A stretch of DNA of 40,026 nt, from assembly GCA_034664085.1 (NCBI GenBank), contig JAXDII010000093.1, forward strand, positions 1-40,026. The letters are read 5' to 3'. Below the pieces are notes generated by a model. That model ran no database searches, was not told where the DNA came from, and worked only from the letters and a program-made list of their open reading frames with translations. Position 1 is the stretch's first letter. Every line of letters starts with the position of its first letter. The stretch comes from JACVRW01 sp034664085 (lineage in GTDB: Bacteria > Actinomycetota > Thermoleophilia > Solirubrobacterales > Thermoleophilaceae). Positions 24,502 to 33,043 of the stretch are shown piece after piece. The position numbers were made by a program, and so were the translations under genes.

Positions 24502-25639
24502 AGCGCAGCCGCTCGCGCAGCTGAGCGGGATCGGAGGTCCAGCGCCTGATCGCCTCGAGGTCGTCGCGGCGCCGCGCGGGATCGGGCTCGCTGAAGACGA
24601 TGCGCTTGTTCTCGCTGGCCGCCGGCGACGCGATCTCCAGGAACAGGCGCCGGCGCTCGTCCGCCCAGCCGTCGAGCACCGCGTCGTCCGCGCCCTCCAC
24701 GGCGACCGCCGCCAGCGCCCGCGCGAGCGAGAAGGCGTCGAACAGCCCCGACGTCAGCCCGAGCCCGCCGGTGGGGTTGGTCGCGTGCGCGGCGTCGCCG
24801 GCCAGCAGCACGCGGCCCGCTCGGAATCGCTCGGCGGCGCGCTGGTGCATCTTGTAGGGCGTCACCCGGTCGAGCTCGTGCTGCTCGTCGCCCGGCAGCA
24901 GCGCGGCGTAGTGCTCTGGAACACGTTCGGCCACGGTTCGCTCCGGCAGGCCCGCGTCCTCGCTGTAGGTGCAGCGCCACAGCCCTGAGCTGTCGATCTG
25001 GGCGATCACCGCGCCGTGGACCGGGTCGATCTGGAAGGTCGCGCGCGCGTAGCCGTGCCGGTCGAACGGGTAGCGGACGTTGGTCGCGACGAAGCGCTCG
25101 GGCCACGTGAAGCCGTCGAACGAGAGCCCGAGCGCCCCGCGAACTGTGCTGCGTGCGCCGTCGGCGCCGACGAGCCAGGCCGCCCGCAGCTCCAGCGGCC
25201 CGTCCGCCGTTCTGACGCTGGCCGTAACGCCGCCGGCGTCCTGGTGCAGCGCGGTCACATGGGCGCCGAAGCGCACGCCGGAGCCGGGCAGCCGCTCCAG
25301 CGCCTCCATCGCGACCGCCGCCAGCTCGTGCTGACCGAGGTGCACGTTGTACGCGTACGGCGTCTCGTCGGCGAGGAAGTCGATGCTGTAGGGCACCGTC
25401 TCGCCGGTCTCGAAGACGCGGAAGGCGTAGTCGTGCTTGCGAAAGCCGCGCTGCTCGACGGCGCCGAGGATGCCGAGCCGGTCGAGATCCTCGAGGACGG
25501 TCCAGTGGTAGACCATCGCCCGGGGGGAATCGGCGATGCCCTGCTCGGCCTCGAGCACCGTCACCGCGAGGCCGGCCTGCGCGAGGCCGAGGGCGGTGAT
25601 CAGGCCGACCGGTCCGGCGCCGACGACGAGAACGCTCAG
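24476..25639 (-). CDS. FAD-dependent aromatic monooxygenase (PheA/MhpA type)
   Basis: 387 residues from a CTG start at 25639. The FAD motif GAGPVG (7-12) begins at once, followed by the long-range DG region (VGADGARSTVRGALG) and the GD motif GRVLLAGDAAHATNPTGG of class A flavoprotein hydroxylases. It should hydroxylate a phenolic ring using NAD(P)H and O2, giving a catechol. No ATG, GTG or TTG lies upstream of the FAD motif in this frame within a sensible distance; CTG 25639 overlaps the stop of the VOC gene as CTGA and has GGAG 8 bases upstream, so a CTG start is proposed. It is the last gene of the 11-gene minus-strand aromatic operon. Confidence 0.85.
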   Translation of the reverse strand: MSVLVVGAGPVGLITALGLAQAGLAVTVLEAEQGIADSPRAMVYHWTVLEDLDRLGILGAVEQRGFRKHDYAFRVFETGETVPYSIDFLADETPYAYNVHLGQHELAAVAMEALERLPGSGVRFGAHVTALHQDAGGVTASVRTADGPLELRAAWLVGADGARSTVRGALGLSFDGFTWPERFVATNVRYPFDRHGYARATFQIDPVHGAVIAQIDSSGLWRCTYSEDAGLPERTVAERVPEHYAALLPGDEQHELDRVTPYKMHQRAAERFRAGRVLLAGDAAHATNPTGGLGLTSGLFDAFSLARALAAVAVEGADDAVLDGWADERRRLFLEIASPAASENKRIVFSEPDPARRRDDLEAIRRWTSDPAQLRERLRFTAQLRSA

Positions 25640-26202
25640 GCGCTCTGCTCCACCAGCCCGCTGAAGAACTCGATGTCGGCTTCCTGGAGCTGGCAGACCT
25701 CGATGTAGTGGCCCAGCTCCGCGGTCGTGTCGACGTAGCCGGCCCGCACCCGATCGGGGATCAGGATCGTGTAGTCGAAGCGCAGCCCCTGGGCCGCGAG
25801 CAGCTCGCCGAGCGAGCTCCAGACCGCGTCGCCGAGCGGCGCGATCATCGCCAGGTGGTGGAAGCCGAGGCCGTTGGACCCGTCCGCCGGCAGCGCCTGG
25901 CGGTAGTAGTCCACGTCGCCGCCGACCGGCTCGATCAGCTCCACGATCTGCCCGCCGCGGGCGCCCATCGCGATGCGCACGTCCCACTCGGCGGGCTCGC
26001 CGTCCTTGAGGACGGTGGCGCCGGCCGTCGGCACCTCGGTGCAGTGCTCGATGCCGAAGCGCTCGGCCAGCATCTCCATCCCGTGATCGAGGTCCCTGGT
26101 CACGTAGGCGATCTGCCAGACGTTCGCGAACAGATCTCCGAGCGTGGCGACCGGGCGCGGCTTTTCGAACAAGCCGGACGTCGGCCGCATGGCGTTGCTC
26201 AT
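25636..26202 (-). CDS. VOC family protein in aromatic operon
   Basis: 188 residues with two VOC modules. Likely metal positions are Gln30 (NVWQIAYVTRDL), Glu89 (QIVELIEPVGG), His115/116 (GFHHLAMIAP) and the Glu in GHYIEVCQ. A Gln in the first position is seen in several epimerase/lyase VOC enzymes. It is too short to be a two-domain extradiol dioxygenase; a glyoxalase, epimerase or lyase acting on a ring-cleavage product is possible. ATG 26202 overlaps the peroxiredoxin stop as ATGA, and its end overlaps the monooxygenase. Confidence 0.8.
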   Translation of the reverse strand: MSNAMRPTSGLFEKPRPVATLGDLFANVWQIAYVTRDLDHGMEMLAERFGIEHCTEVPTAGATVLKDGEPAEWDVRIAMGARGGQIVELIEPVGGDVDYYRQALPADGSNGLGFHHLAMIAPLGDAVWSSLGELLAAQGLRFDYTILIPDRVRAGYVDTTAELGHYIEVCQLQEADIEFFSGLVEQSA

Positions 26203-26663
26203 CGCAGTTCCTCCAGTGCCCCCAGCACGAGCTCGTCGTGCTCGGCGGGCTTGACGTTGGGGAAGACGCGCGCGACGTTGCCCTCGGGGTCAACGAGCAC
26301 GCTGGAGCGGGAGTTGCCGAAGTAGGTGCGTCCGTAGTTGGTCTTCTCGACCCAGGCGCCATAGCGCTGGGCCACCTCGCCGCCCTCGTCGGACAGCAGC
26401 GTGAAGGCCAGGCCGTACTTGTCGGCGAAGGCGCGCAGGTCGGCGACCGGGTCCGGCGAGACGCCCAGCACGACGGCGTTCGCGGCCTCGTAGTCGGCCG
26501 AGTGGTCGCGCGCGCTGCACGCCTGGGCGGTGCAGCCGGGGGTGTCGGCCTTCGGGTAGAAATAGACGAGCGCCCAGCGGCCGCGCTGGTCCGCCAGCGA
26601 GACGGGCTGACCATCCTGGTCCTGCAGCGTGAAGTCGGGGGCGGGCGCGCCGGCGTCGATCAA
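26199..26663 (-). CDS. Peroxiredoxin, PrxQ/Bcp type
   Basis: 154 residues. The peroxidatic Cys44 and resolving Cys49 lie in the PrxQ signature TPGCTAQACSARD, with the supporting PVSLADQRGRW and LVYFYPKAD strands. It reduces H2O2 and organic hydroperoxides using thioredoxin-type donors. It overlaps both neighbours by four bases inside the catabolic operon, so it is made together with the ring-cleavage enzymes. Protecting the extradiol iron centre, or removing peroxide from catechol autoxidation and flavin uncoupling, is a reasonable inference. Confidence 0.92.
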   Translation of the reverse strand: MIDAGAPAPDFTLQDQDGQPVSLADQRGRWALVYFYPKADTPGCTAQACSARDHSADYEAANAVVLGVSPDPVADLRAFADKYGLAFTLLSDEGGEVAQRYGAWVEKTNYGRTYFGNSRSSVLVDPEGNVARVFPNVKPAEHDELVLGALEELR

Positions 26664-27532
26664 TCTTGTCTCCTCAGTTTGAGCAGGCGCGCGGCGTTCT
26701 CCTTGAGCACCAGCGGCCTCACTTCGTCGTCGATGGGCAGCTGCTCGAAGTCGCGCAGCCAGCGGTCCGGCGTGATCATCGGGTAGTCCGAGCCGAACAG
26801 CACCTGGTGCTTGAGCAGCGTGTTCGTGTACTGGATCAGCTGGGGCGGGAAGTACTTCGGCGACCAGCCCGAGAGGTCGATGTAGACCTCGGGCTTGTGC
26901 ATCGCGATCGAGAGCGCCTCGTCCTGCCAGGGGAAGGAGGGGTGCGCCAGCACGATCGGCAGCTCGGGGAAGTCGGCGGCCACGTCGTCCACGTAGATCG
27001 GGTTGGAGTACTTCAGCCGCAGCCCGCCGCCGCCGGGCACGCCGGAGCCGATGCCGCTGTGGCCGGTGTGGAAGAGGGCCGGCAGCCCGGCCTCGGCGAT
27101 CACCTCGTAGAGCGGGTAGGCGGCGCGGTCGTTGGGGAAGAAGGCCTGGATGTTGGGGTGGAACTTGAAGCCGCGCACGCCGTGCTCGTCGATCAGGCGG
27201 CGCGCCCGCTCGACCGCATCGGGGCGCGCGGGATCGACGCTCGCGAACGGGATCATCACGTCGGCGTTTGTCGCGGCGACCGCGGCCACCTCCTCGTTGG
27301 CAACCGGCGGCCGGCCGCTGCGCAGCTCGTAGTCGACCGTGAAGACCACGCAGGCCATCTCGCGCTCGCGGTAGTGGGCCGCCACGTCCTCGGCGTTCGG
27401 CGGGCCGCCCTCGCCGCGGAAGTAGCGCTTCGCCGCCTCGCGCAGCTCGGGCGGCATCGGGTCGTGGCCATCGATCGAGATCTCGGCGTGCGTGTGCACG
27501 TCGATGGCGCGTACGCGGTCGACGTCGATCAT
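26660..27532 (-). CDS. Amidohydrolase-family protein (COG2159-like)
   Basis: 290 residues. Metal-binding His13 and His15 lie in AIDVHTHAE; later blocks are FKFHPNIQAF, FHTGHSGIGSG, IVLAHPSFPWQDEA and FGSDYPMI with the late Asp. COG2159 includes 4-oxalomesaconate hydratase LigJ, gamma-resorcylate decarboxylase and ACMSD, all acting on aromatic acids or their ring-cleavage products. Which reaction it runs is open: hydratase, decarboxylase or lactonase-like. ATG 27532 is 16 bases after the aldehyde dehydrogenase stop. Confidence 0.85.
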   Translation of the reverse strand: MIDVDRVRAIDVHTHAEISIDGHDPMPPELREAAKRYFRGEGGPPNAEDVAAHYREREMACVVFTVDYELRSGRPPVANEEVAAVAATNADVMIPFASVDPARPDAVERARRLIDEHGVRGFKFHPNIQAFFPNDRAAYPLYEVIAEAGLPALFHTGHSGIGSGVPGGGGLRLKYSNPIYVDDVAADFPELPIVLAHPSFPWQDEALSIAMHKPEVYIDLSGWSPKYFPPQLIQYTNTLLKHQVLFGSDYPMITPDRWLRDFEQLPIDDEVRPLVLKENAARLLKLRRQD

Positions 27533-27548
27533 CGCTGGACCGGGCAGG

Positions 27549-29033
27549 TCAGAAGGGGAACGGCTGTGCCGCGTCGCGGGACGTGACCCATTGCCACTCG
27601 GTCCACAGCTCGAGGTTGGCGACGCCGCCGAAGTGCCCGCCGTTGCTCGAGGCGCCGAAGCCGCCGAACGGAGCGGGCGGCTCCTCGTTGATCGTGCTGT
27701 CGTTGATGTGGACCATGCCGGCGTGGAGCTGCTCGGCGACCGCCGTGGCGCGCTGCTGCGAGCCGGACTGTACCGCCGCCACCAGGCCGTAGTCGGTCGC
27801 GTTCGCGAGCTCCACTGCCTCGGCCTCGTCGCTGAAGCGGATCACCGGCGCCACCGGCCCGAAGATCTCCTCCGTGAAGGCCGGCATCGAGGCCGTCACG
27901 TCTTCGAGCACGGTGGGCTCGAAGAACAGGTCCTCGTGCTTTCCGCCCGTGACCACGGTGGCGCCCTGCGCCACGCTGTCGTTGACGATCCGCTCGACGC
28001 GCTCGACCTGCTTGCGGTTGATGATCGGCCCGAGGGCCACCTGCTCCGTGGCGGGATTGCCGACCGGCAGATGCGAGGCGCGCTCGGCCAGCGCCGCGAC
28101 GTAGTCGTCGGCGATGCTCTCGTGCACGAGGTGGCGGCTCACCGCCAGGCAGATCTGGCCCTGGTGCAGGAACGATCCCCACGCCCCGGCGGACGAGGCC
28201 GTCTCGATGTCGGCGTCCGCGAGCACCACCAGCGGGCTGTTGCCGCCGAGCTCGAGGACCACGCGCTTGAGGCTGCGGCCGGCGGCCTCGCCGACCTTGC
28301 GCCCGGTGGCGGTGGAGCCCGTGAAGGAGATCATCCGCACGTTCGGGTCCTCGACCATCGCCTGCCCGACCTCGGCGCCGCCGCCGATCACATGCAGCAC
28401 GCCGTCGGGGAGGCCGGCCTCCTCGAAGACGCGCGCCATCAGGACGCCGCCGCTGACCGGCGTGTTGGGATCGGACTTGAGGATCACGGCGTTGCCGAGC
28501 GCCAGCGCCGGCCCGACCGAGCGCGCCGCCAGCACCACCGGGAAGTTCCACGGGCAGATCACGCCGACCACGCCGACCGGCACGCGGCGGGCCATGCTTG
28601 CGCGCCCCGGCGTAAGCGACGGCAGCACCTGCCCGAGCGGGTGCGAGATCAGCGACGCGGCCATCTCGAACTGCCCGATCGCCGCGCTGATCTCGTTGTC
28701 CGCCTTGGGCGGGATCGCGCCGCCCTCGCGCACGAGCCAGCCGATCAGCTCGGCCCGGTGGCGTTCCAGCAGCTCGGCGGCGCGGCGCACGACCGCGGCG
28801 CGCTCGCTGATAGGGGTGGCGGCCCAGTCGCGCTGGGCCCGGGCCGCCGAGGCGGCGGCGCGCGCGACGGTGTCGGCGTTGCCGGCGCCCGCCGTGGCCA
28901 GCACCTCCCCGGTGGCCGGCTCGGTGGACTCGATCGTCTCGGGGGCGTCGACCCAGCCGTCGCTGAAGATCCGCCCGCTCCAGGTGCCCTCCTCCGCCAG
29001 CAGCCCGCCAGCCACCTCAGTGAGAGTGCTCAT
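27549..29033 (-). CDS. Aldehyde dehydrogenase (benzaldehyde-dehydrogenase-like)
   Basis: 494 residues. Catalytic residues are Asn163 (CPWNFP), Glu261 (LELGGNSP) and Cys295 (HQGQICLAV). The FLHQGQIC...RHLVHESI and late HINDSTINEEPPAPFGGFG segments are those of benzaldehyde/vanillin dehydrogenases rather than of hydroxymuconic semialdehyde dehydrogenases. It should oxidise an aromatic aldehyde to the acid with NAD(P)+. ATG 29033 follows the only longer gap (45 bases) in this operon, where an internal promoter may lie. Confidence 0.9.
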   Translation of the reverse strand: MSTLTEVAGGLLAEEGTWSGRIFSDGWVDAPETIESTEPATGEVLATAGAGNADTVARAAASAARAQRDWAATPISERAAVVRRAAELLERHRAELIGWLVREGGAIPPKADNEISAAIGQFEMAASLISHPLGQVLPSLTPGRASMARRVPVGVVGVICPWNFPVVLAARSVGPALALGNAVILKSDPNTPVSGGVLMARVFEEAGLPDGVLHVIGGGAEVGQAMVEDPNVRMISFTGSTATGRKVGEAAGRSLKRVVLELGGNSPLVVLADADIETASSAGAWGSFLHQGQICLAVSRHLVHESIADDYVAALAERASHLPVGNPATEQVALGPIINRKQVERVERIVNDSVAQGATVVTGGKHEDLFFEPTVLEDVTASMPAFTEEIFGPVAPVIRFSDEAEAVELANATDYGLVAAVQSGSQQRATAVAEQLHAGMVHINDSTINEEPPAPFGGFGASSNGGHFGGVANLELWTEWQWVTSRDAAQPFPF

Positions 29034-29078
29034 GAAACAACTCTAATAGATATGACCAGTAGGCCAATCGGCCGGCAA
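29034..29078 (-). promoter_or_regulatory. AT-rich gap, possible internal promoter/operator
   Basis: The only AT-rich interval inside the operon. On the minus strand it reads GGTCATATCTATTAGAGTTG before the ALDH start, a sequence that could hold a -10 element (TATCTA). It shares the short CTATT word with the inverted repeat upstream of the regulator at 33860-33875. No clear dyad is seen here. Confidence 0.3.
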
Positions 29079-30017
29079 TCAGGTCCCGTACGTGTGGAAG
29101 CTCTCCACGGTCTTCACGCCCCAGGCCTGGCCGCGCGCTCGCTCGGCCTCGCTCCAGACCGTAGGCTCGGGGTCGGGGTCGTAGACGAAGTAGCCGCCGG
29201 TGGTCACCTCGACGCGGTTGCCGCCCGGCTCGAAGCCGTAGAGGAAGAAGCCCTGTGCGATCGCGTGCTTCGAGGGCGCCGCCTCGATCGGGACGTCGTT
29301 GTCGAGGAACAGGTCGGCCGCGCGCAGCACCTCCTCGCGCGTGTCGACCCAGAACGCCAGGTGGTGCAGGCGTCCCCGGTCGCGCTGGGCGTCGGCCACG
29401 TAGATCAGCTCGTGGGCGGCGATGCTGAGCGAGAGCCAGGCGCCGGCCTCCGTGCCGTCGTCGAGCACGATCCGCTCGTACAGCCGGAAGCCCAGCAGCT
29501 CCTCCGCGAAGGTCCGGTTCGGTGCGACGTCGCGGGCGAGCAGGTTCACGTGGTCGAGCCGCTTGACCGCCGCGCCGCGGCCGACGTAGCGCTGCGGCTG
29601 GTTCTTCAGCGACGGCCGCAGGTGCTCGGGCGGCTCGTACTTCTCGGTCTCGAAGTAGAGCTCCATGGAGTGGCCGTCCGGGTCGGTGAAGAGGTAGGCC
29701 GGCCCGTGTCCGAGGTCGCCGTCGCTCCAGCCGCGCCCCAGGCCGGCGCGTTCGAGCGCGGCGGCGCGCCGTTCGAGCGCCTCGGCGCTCCAGGCGCGCA
29801 GCGCCACGTGCCCGAGGCCGGCCCGGTCGGACTCGGTCAGCTTCAGGCTGTAGCGCTGGTAGTCGCCGAAGCCGCGCAGGAAGACCGACTGGCCGGCGCG
29901 CGCCTCCACCTCCATCCCCAGCACGTCCTCGAAGAAGCGCAGGCTGTCGTCCGCCCGCGGGGTGAGCAGTTCGGCGTGGCCGATGTGCGCGACGTCGTGC
30001 AGCGGCTCGCCCGTCAC
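29079..30017 (-). CDS. Extradiol ring-cleavage dioxygenase, catechol 2,3-dioxygenase (VOC, type I)
   Basis: 312 residues, two VOC domains. The iron ligands by spacing are His156 (RLDHVNLL), His218 or 219 (RLHHLAFW) and Glu270 (GNRVEVTTGGY). Second-sphere residues His202, His251 (SKHAIAQGFFLY) and Tyr260 match XylE His199, His246 and Tyr255 with a near-constant offset, so the site looks complete. It cleaves a catechol next to the diol with O2 at Fe(II). The N-terminal module has the usual DPDGHSMELYFE end. It overlaps the aldolase start region by four bases. Whether the substrate is catechol, protocatechuate or a substituted catechol cannot be told. Confidence 0.92.
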   Translation of the reverse strand: MTGEPLHDVAHIGHAELLTPRADDSLRFFEDVLGMEVEARAGQSVFLRGFGDYQRYSLKLTESDRAGLGHVALRAWSAEALERRAAALERAGLGRGWSDGDLGHGPAYLFTDPDGHSMELYFETEKYEPPEHLRPSLKNQPQRYVGRGAAVKRLDHVNLLARDVAPNRTFAEELLGFRLYERIVLDDGTEAGAWLSLSIAAHELIYVADAQRDRGRLHHLAFWVDTREEVLRAADLFLDNDVPIEAAPSKHAIAQGFFLYGFEPGGNRVEVTTGGYFVYDPDPEPTVWSEAERARGQAWGVKTVESFHTYGT

Positions 30018-30634
30018 TCGCCCTCCACCCGCGTGCGCAGCCCGTCGAGGTCGTAGGAGAGCGCGCCGGTCGCGAGCTGCCCGCGCTTCTCGCGCTCGCG
30101 CTCGGCTCGCTCGCGGGCGGCCTCGAGGACCGCCTCGGCGCGCTCGCCGCGCACCACGACGGCGCCGTCCGCGTCGAGCACCACCGCGTCGCCGGAGCGG
30201 ATCGTCGCGGCGCCCACCTCTACCGGTTCGTCGATCGCGCCGACCGTCGTCTTGGTGGCGCCCCTCACGCGGATCCAGCGCGCCCAGACGGGCAGGCCGA
30301 GCTGTTCAAGCTCCAGGACGTCGCGCACGGCCGCGTCCACGAGCAGCGCCGCCACGCCGCGCTCCTTCGCCTGCGTGGCGAGCAGCTCGCCGATCAGCGC
30401 CACCGGCTCCGGCTCCGGCATCGTCAGCACCAGCACGTCGCCCGGCCGCGCGGTGTCCATCACCGCATGCACCATCAGGTTGTCGCCCTGGCCGCAGCGC
30501 ACGGTCCGGGCGGGGCCGGCGGCGCGCGAGCCACCGATCAGCTGGTGCAGGTCCAGGTCGACCAGGCCCTCGCGGCCGGCGGCCTCGTAGACCGTGGCGC
30601 TGCCGAAGCTCGCGAGCTCTTCGAAGAGGCTCAC
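30014..30634 (-). CDS. RraA-family 4-carboxy-4-hydroxy-2-oxoadipate / HMG aldolase-like
   Basis: 206 residues. RraA fold with the aldolase active-site Arg104-Asp105 in LLVDAAVRDVLE, matching the Arg-Asp pair of the Pseudomonas HMG/CHA aldolase. The LATQAKERGVAALLVD and DAVVLDADGAVVV segments are typical. The family cleaves CHA into pyruvate and oxaloacetate, the last step of protocatechuate 4,5-cleavage and gallate pathways (LigK, GalC). The neighbouring GalB-like hydratase gene supports this over an RNase E regulator role. Confidence 0.85.
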   Translation of the reverse strand: MSLFEELASFGSATVYEAAGREGLVDLDLHQLIGGSRAAGPARTVRCGQGDNLMVHAVMDTARPGDVLVLTMPEPEPVALIGELLATQAKERGVAALLVDAAVRDVLELEQLGLPVWARWIRVRGATKTTVGAIDEPVEVGAATIRSGDAVVLDADGAVVVRGERAEAVLEAARERAEREREKRGQLATGALSYDLDGLRTRVEGE

Positions 30635-31344
30635 AGCTCCTCGAGCACCTGCGGCAGCACCCGCTGGAAGGCCTCGGCGTAGCGGACCTCCTTGTTGCCG
30701 GACACGCGCCGCGCGTGGTTGGCGCGCTGCTCGGCGCGCTGGGCGTAGTAGGTCTGCAGATAGCTCTGGGCCTTCATCTCCGCCATCGCCGCGAGCTTGC
30801 GGTCGATGACCGGCGTGATGTCCACGAACGTGGACGGCGTGAAGTTGCAGAGCTCGGGCTGGTGCGGCTCGAACAGCAGCAGCTCTGGCGGGCGGATCGT
30901 CTCGAAGGCGCTCTGCACACCGGCGCCCGCGGCCAGCGCGCGCGCCTTCTCGACAGCGGCGAAGGCGGCGGGGTGGTCGGGGTTGAACGGATCACGGTCG
31001 GTGTGGGTGACGATCACGTCGGGTGCCAGCTCGCGGATCGTGTCGGTTAGCCGGCCGAGCGCCGCGCGGTCCACCTCGAGCGGGTAGTCGCCCAGGTCGA
31101 GGCAGCGGAAGTCGGCACCCAGCGCGGCCGCCGCCCGCTCGGCCTCCGCGTGGCGGATCTGCTTGACGTTCTCGACGGTCTGGCCCGGCTCCTTCCAGAG
31201 CTCGCCCGACTCGCCTCGCTCGCCGTAGGAGAGCGCGACGACGCTCGCCGTGCCGCCGCTCTGGGCGGCCAGCGCCAGCACGCCGCCCGACCGCCAGACG
31301 AAGTCGGCGGCGTGCGCGCCGATCGCCAGCACGCGCCTGCTCAC
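30631..31344 (-). CDS. PIG-L/LmbE-type 4-oxalomesaconate hydratase-like (GalB)
   Basis: 237 residues. The PIG-L metal motif is His11-x2-Asp14 in the distinctive GAHAADFVWRSGG, close to the HSADFVWRAGG of GalB hydratases; a later segment is THTDRDPFNPDH. GalB adds water to 4-oxalomesaconate, giving the substrate of the next gene's aldolase; the two genes overlap by four bases. GTG 31344 is chosen because it forms GTGA with the preceding stop. A deacetylase role is less likely given this motif and partner. Confidence 0.85.
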   Translation of the reverse strand: MSRRVLAIGAHAADFVWRSGGVLALAAQSGGTASVVALSYGERGESGELWKEPGQTVENVKQIRHAEAERAAAALGADFRCLDLGDYPLEVDRAALGRLTDTIRELAPDVIVTHTDRDPFNPDHPAAFAAVEKARALAAGAGVQSAFETIRPPELLLFEPHQPELCNFTPSTFVDITPVIDRKLAAMAEMKAQSYLQTYYAQRAEQRANHARRVSGNKEVRYAEAFQRVLPQVLEEL

Positions 31345-32258
31345 AGGCCCGCCAAGCGCCGGGTGTTGTCCACGGCCATCGTGCGCACCTCGTCGGCGCC
31401 GAAGCCAGCCTCCAGCAGCCGGTCGGCCATCAGGGCCAGGCCGTCCTCGACCGGCGGGTTCTGGACCTGCCCGAGGTCGCTCGACAGGATGGTCCGCTCG
31501 GCGCCGACCGCACGCGTCCCCTCGAGCCAGTGCTCCCAGGTGCACTTGCCGGTGTGCGGCGTGGTGAAGCAGCGCTCGATCATCGCTCCCATCGCGGCGA
31601 GCTCGAGCTGCTCCTCGACGGAGAAGTCCTGGGCCGGGAAGTCCGGGTGGGTGACCACGACATCCCGGACGCCCGCCGCGCGCGCCGCCGCCACGATCGG
31701 GAACACCTCCCCGCGCCCGAGGTGGCCGGTGGCGAGCACCATGCCGCGCTCGGCCGCCACGGCCAGCACCGCCTGAGTCTCGGGGCGGACGCTGCCGTCG
31801 GCGTCCACGGCGGGCACCGGCTCGCTCTCGATGCCGCGCTCACGCAGCTCCGCCTGCAGCTTGGCCCAGACCGGCAGGTTCGCGCCCGGCGCCTGCCTCG
31901 CCAGGTGCTCGTGCTCGCTGCGCGAGTCGACCGTCGGCATCCACACCACGCGCGCGCCCCCGCGCGCGGCTATCTCGACGGCGAGCGGATTCATGCCGCC
32001 GACGGCCCGGTTGAGCACGATCGCGCCCAGTGCGGCGACGCCCGGAACGACGCCGCGCACGACCGCCGCGCGCTCGGCGGTCGACAGGTAGTGGGACTTG
32101 AGCACGAACCCCGCCAGGCCGAGCTCCTCGAAGCGCCGCGCCAGGCTCACGTCGTCGATGCGGCGCTCGACCACGTCCGGAGCGATGTGCACGTGCAGGT
32201 CGACACCGCCACGCACCAGCTGGCGCGCCTCGGCCGACGGACCGGCATCGGCGCTCAC
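31341..32258 (-). CDS. DUF6282-like metal-dependent hydrolase
   Basis: 305 residues. An amidohydrolase-like barrel with DLHVHIAPDVVERR (metal His pair), LKSHY, LATGHLG, VTHPDFPAQDFS and ILSSDLGQ. These are the landmarks of the DUF6282 family, which is uncharacterised. In this operon it is a candidate for the lactonase step (the 2-pyrone-4,6-dicarboxylate hydrolase role filled by LigI elsewhere), as inference. It overlaps both neighbours by four bases. Confidence 0.8.
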   Translation of the reverse strand: MSADAGPSAEARQLVRGGVDLHVHIAPDVVERRIDDVSLARRFEELGLAGFVLKSHYLSTAERAAVVRGVVPGVAALGAIVLNRAVGGMNPLAVEIAARGGARVVWMPTVDSRSEHEHLARQAPGANLPVWAKLQAELRERGIESEPVPAVDADGSVRPETQAVLAVAAERGMVLATGHLGRGEVFPIVAAARAAGVRDVVVTHPDFPAQDFSVEEQLELAAMGAMIERCFTTPHTGKCTWEHWLEGTRAVGAERTILSSDLGQVQNPPVEDGLALMADRLLEAGFGADEVRTMAVDNTRRLAGL

Positions 32259-33043
32259 CGCGCGGCCCCGCTGCGAGCGAGCGAGCGCAGCCAGGCCTCG
32301 CTCGCCGCGGCCACGCGTGGCTCCACTCCGAGCTCCTCGAGCATGGCCACGGCGGCGGCCATCTCGTCCACGCGGCGGTCGGCGTGCAGGCGGCTGCCCT
32401 CCACCAGGCGGCGCAGCAGCCGCCCGTCGGCGCGCGTGAGGGTGCTCTCGATGTCCGCGTACAGCCAGTCCTCGCAGCCGAGGCGCTCGGCGGCGGCGAG
32501 CGCCTCGCCGATGGCCGCCGCCTGTCCCTTCATGAAGACGCTGCGGGCAAGCTTGCGGGCCGCCGCCGCCCCGGCCTCGCCGCCCACGCGCGTCACCGGC
32601 ATCCCGAAGCCCTCGAAGGCCGTCGCGAACCGGCCGGCGCCGGATCCCGCCACCAGCGCCGGCGTGCGTACGCCCCAGTCGGGCACCGGCGCCATCAGCG
32701 CGACGTCGGCGAAGAGCGCCCCGTGACGCTCGACCGCCGCGGCGGCGGAGCGCTTCAGCGCGGGCGCGGCGGTGTTGAGGTCGGCGAACAGCCGGCCTTC
32801 CCCGAGCACGGGGCCGACCGTCTCCGCGAGCTCGACCGCGGCCGCCGCGGAGCTGAGGCTGAGCACCACTTCGGCCGCGCGAGCCGCCGCCACGGGGTCG
32901 CTCGCGCTCTCGACGCCGTCGGCCAGCGCCGGCCGGGCGGGGTCGAATCCGAGCACCCGGGCGCCCGCCGCCGCCAGGTCACCGGCGATCACCGAGCCCG
33001 CTTCGCCCAGCCCCAGGACCGCGATCACGAGCGGCCCGCTCAA
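32255..33043 (-). CDS. NAD(P)-dependent oxidoreductase, 6PGDH-like with DUF1932-type C-terminus
   Basis: 262 residues. N-terminal Rossmann motif GLGEAGS (10-16), then FADLNTAAP and the conserved Lys helix (AAARKLARSVFMKG). The C-terminal DUF1932-like helical domain distinguishes it from classical 3-hydroxyisobutyrate dehydrogenases. It oxidises a hydroxy acid or hemiacetal with NAD(P)+. In the operon it could take the LigC role (ring-cleavage semialdehyde to pyrone), inferred. Overlaps the regulator and DUF6282 genes by four bases each. Confidence 0.82.
   Translation of the reverse strand: MSGPLVIAVLGLGEAGSVIAGDLAAAGARVLGFDPARPALADGVESASDPVAAARAAEVVLSLSSAAAAVELAETVGPVLGEGRLFADLNTAAPALKRSAAAAVERHGALFADVALMAPVPDWGVRTPALVAGSGAGRFATAFEGFGMPVTRVGGEAGAAAARKLARSVFMKGQAAAIGEALAAAERLGCEDWLYADIESTLTRADGRLLRRLVEGSRLHADRRVDEMAAAVAMLEELGVEPRVAAASEAWLRSLARSGAAR

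Noticed and set aside
24476..26614. A single 712-residue frame that would fuse the flavin monooxygenase to upstream sequence
   Set aside because: The part beyond 25639 is an out-of-frame reading of the VOC and peroxiredoxin genes, both of which have clear family motifs in their own frames.
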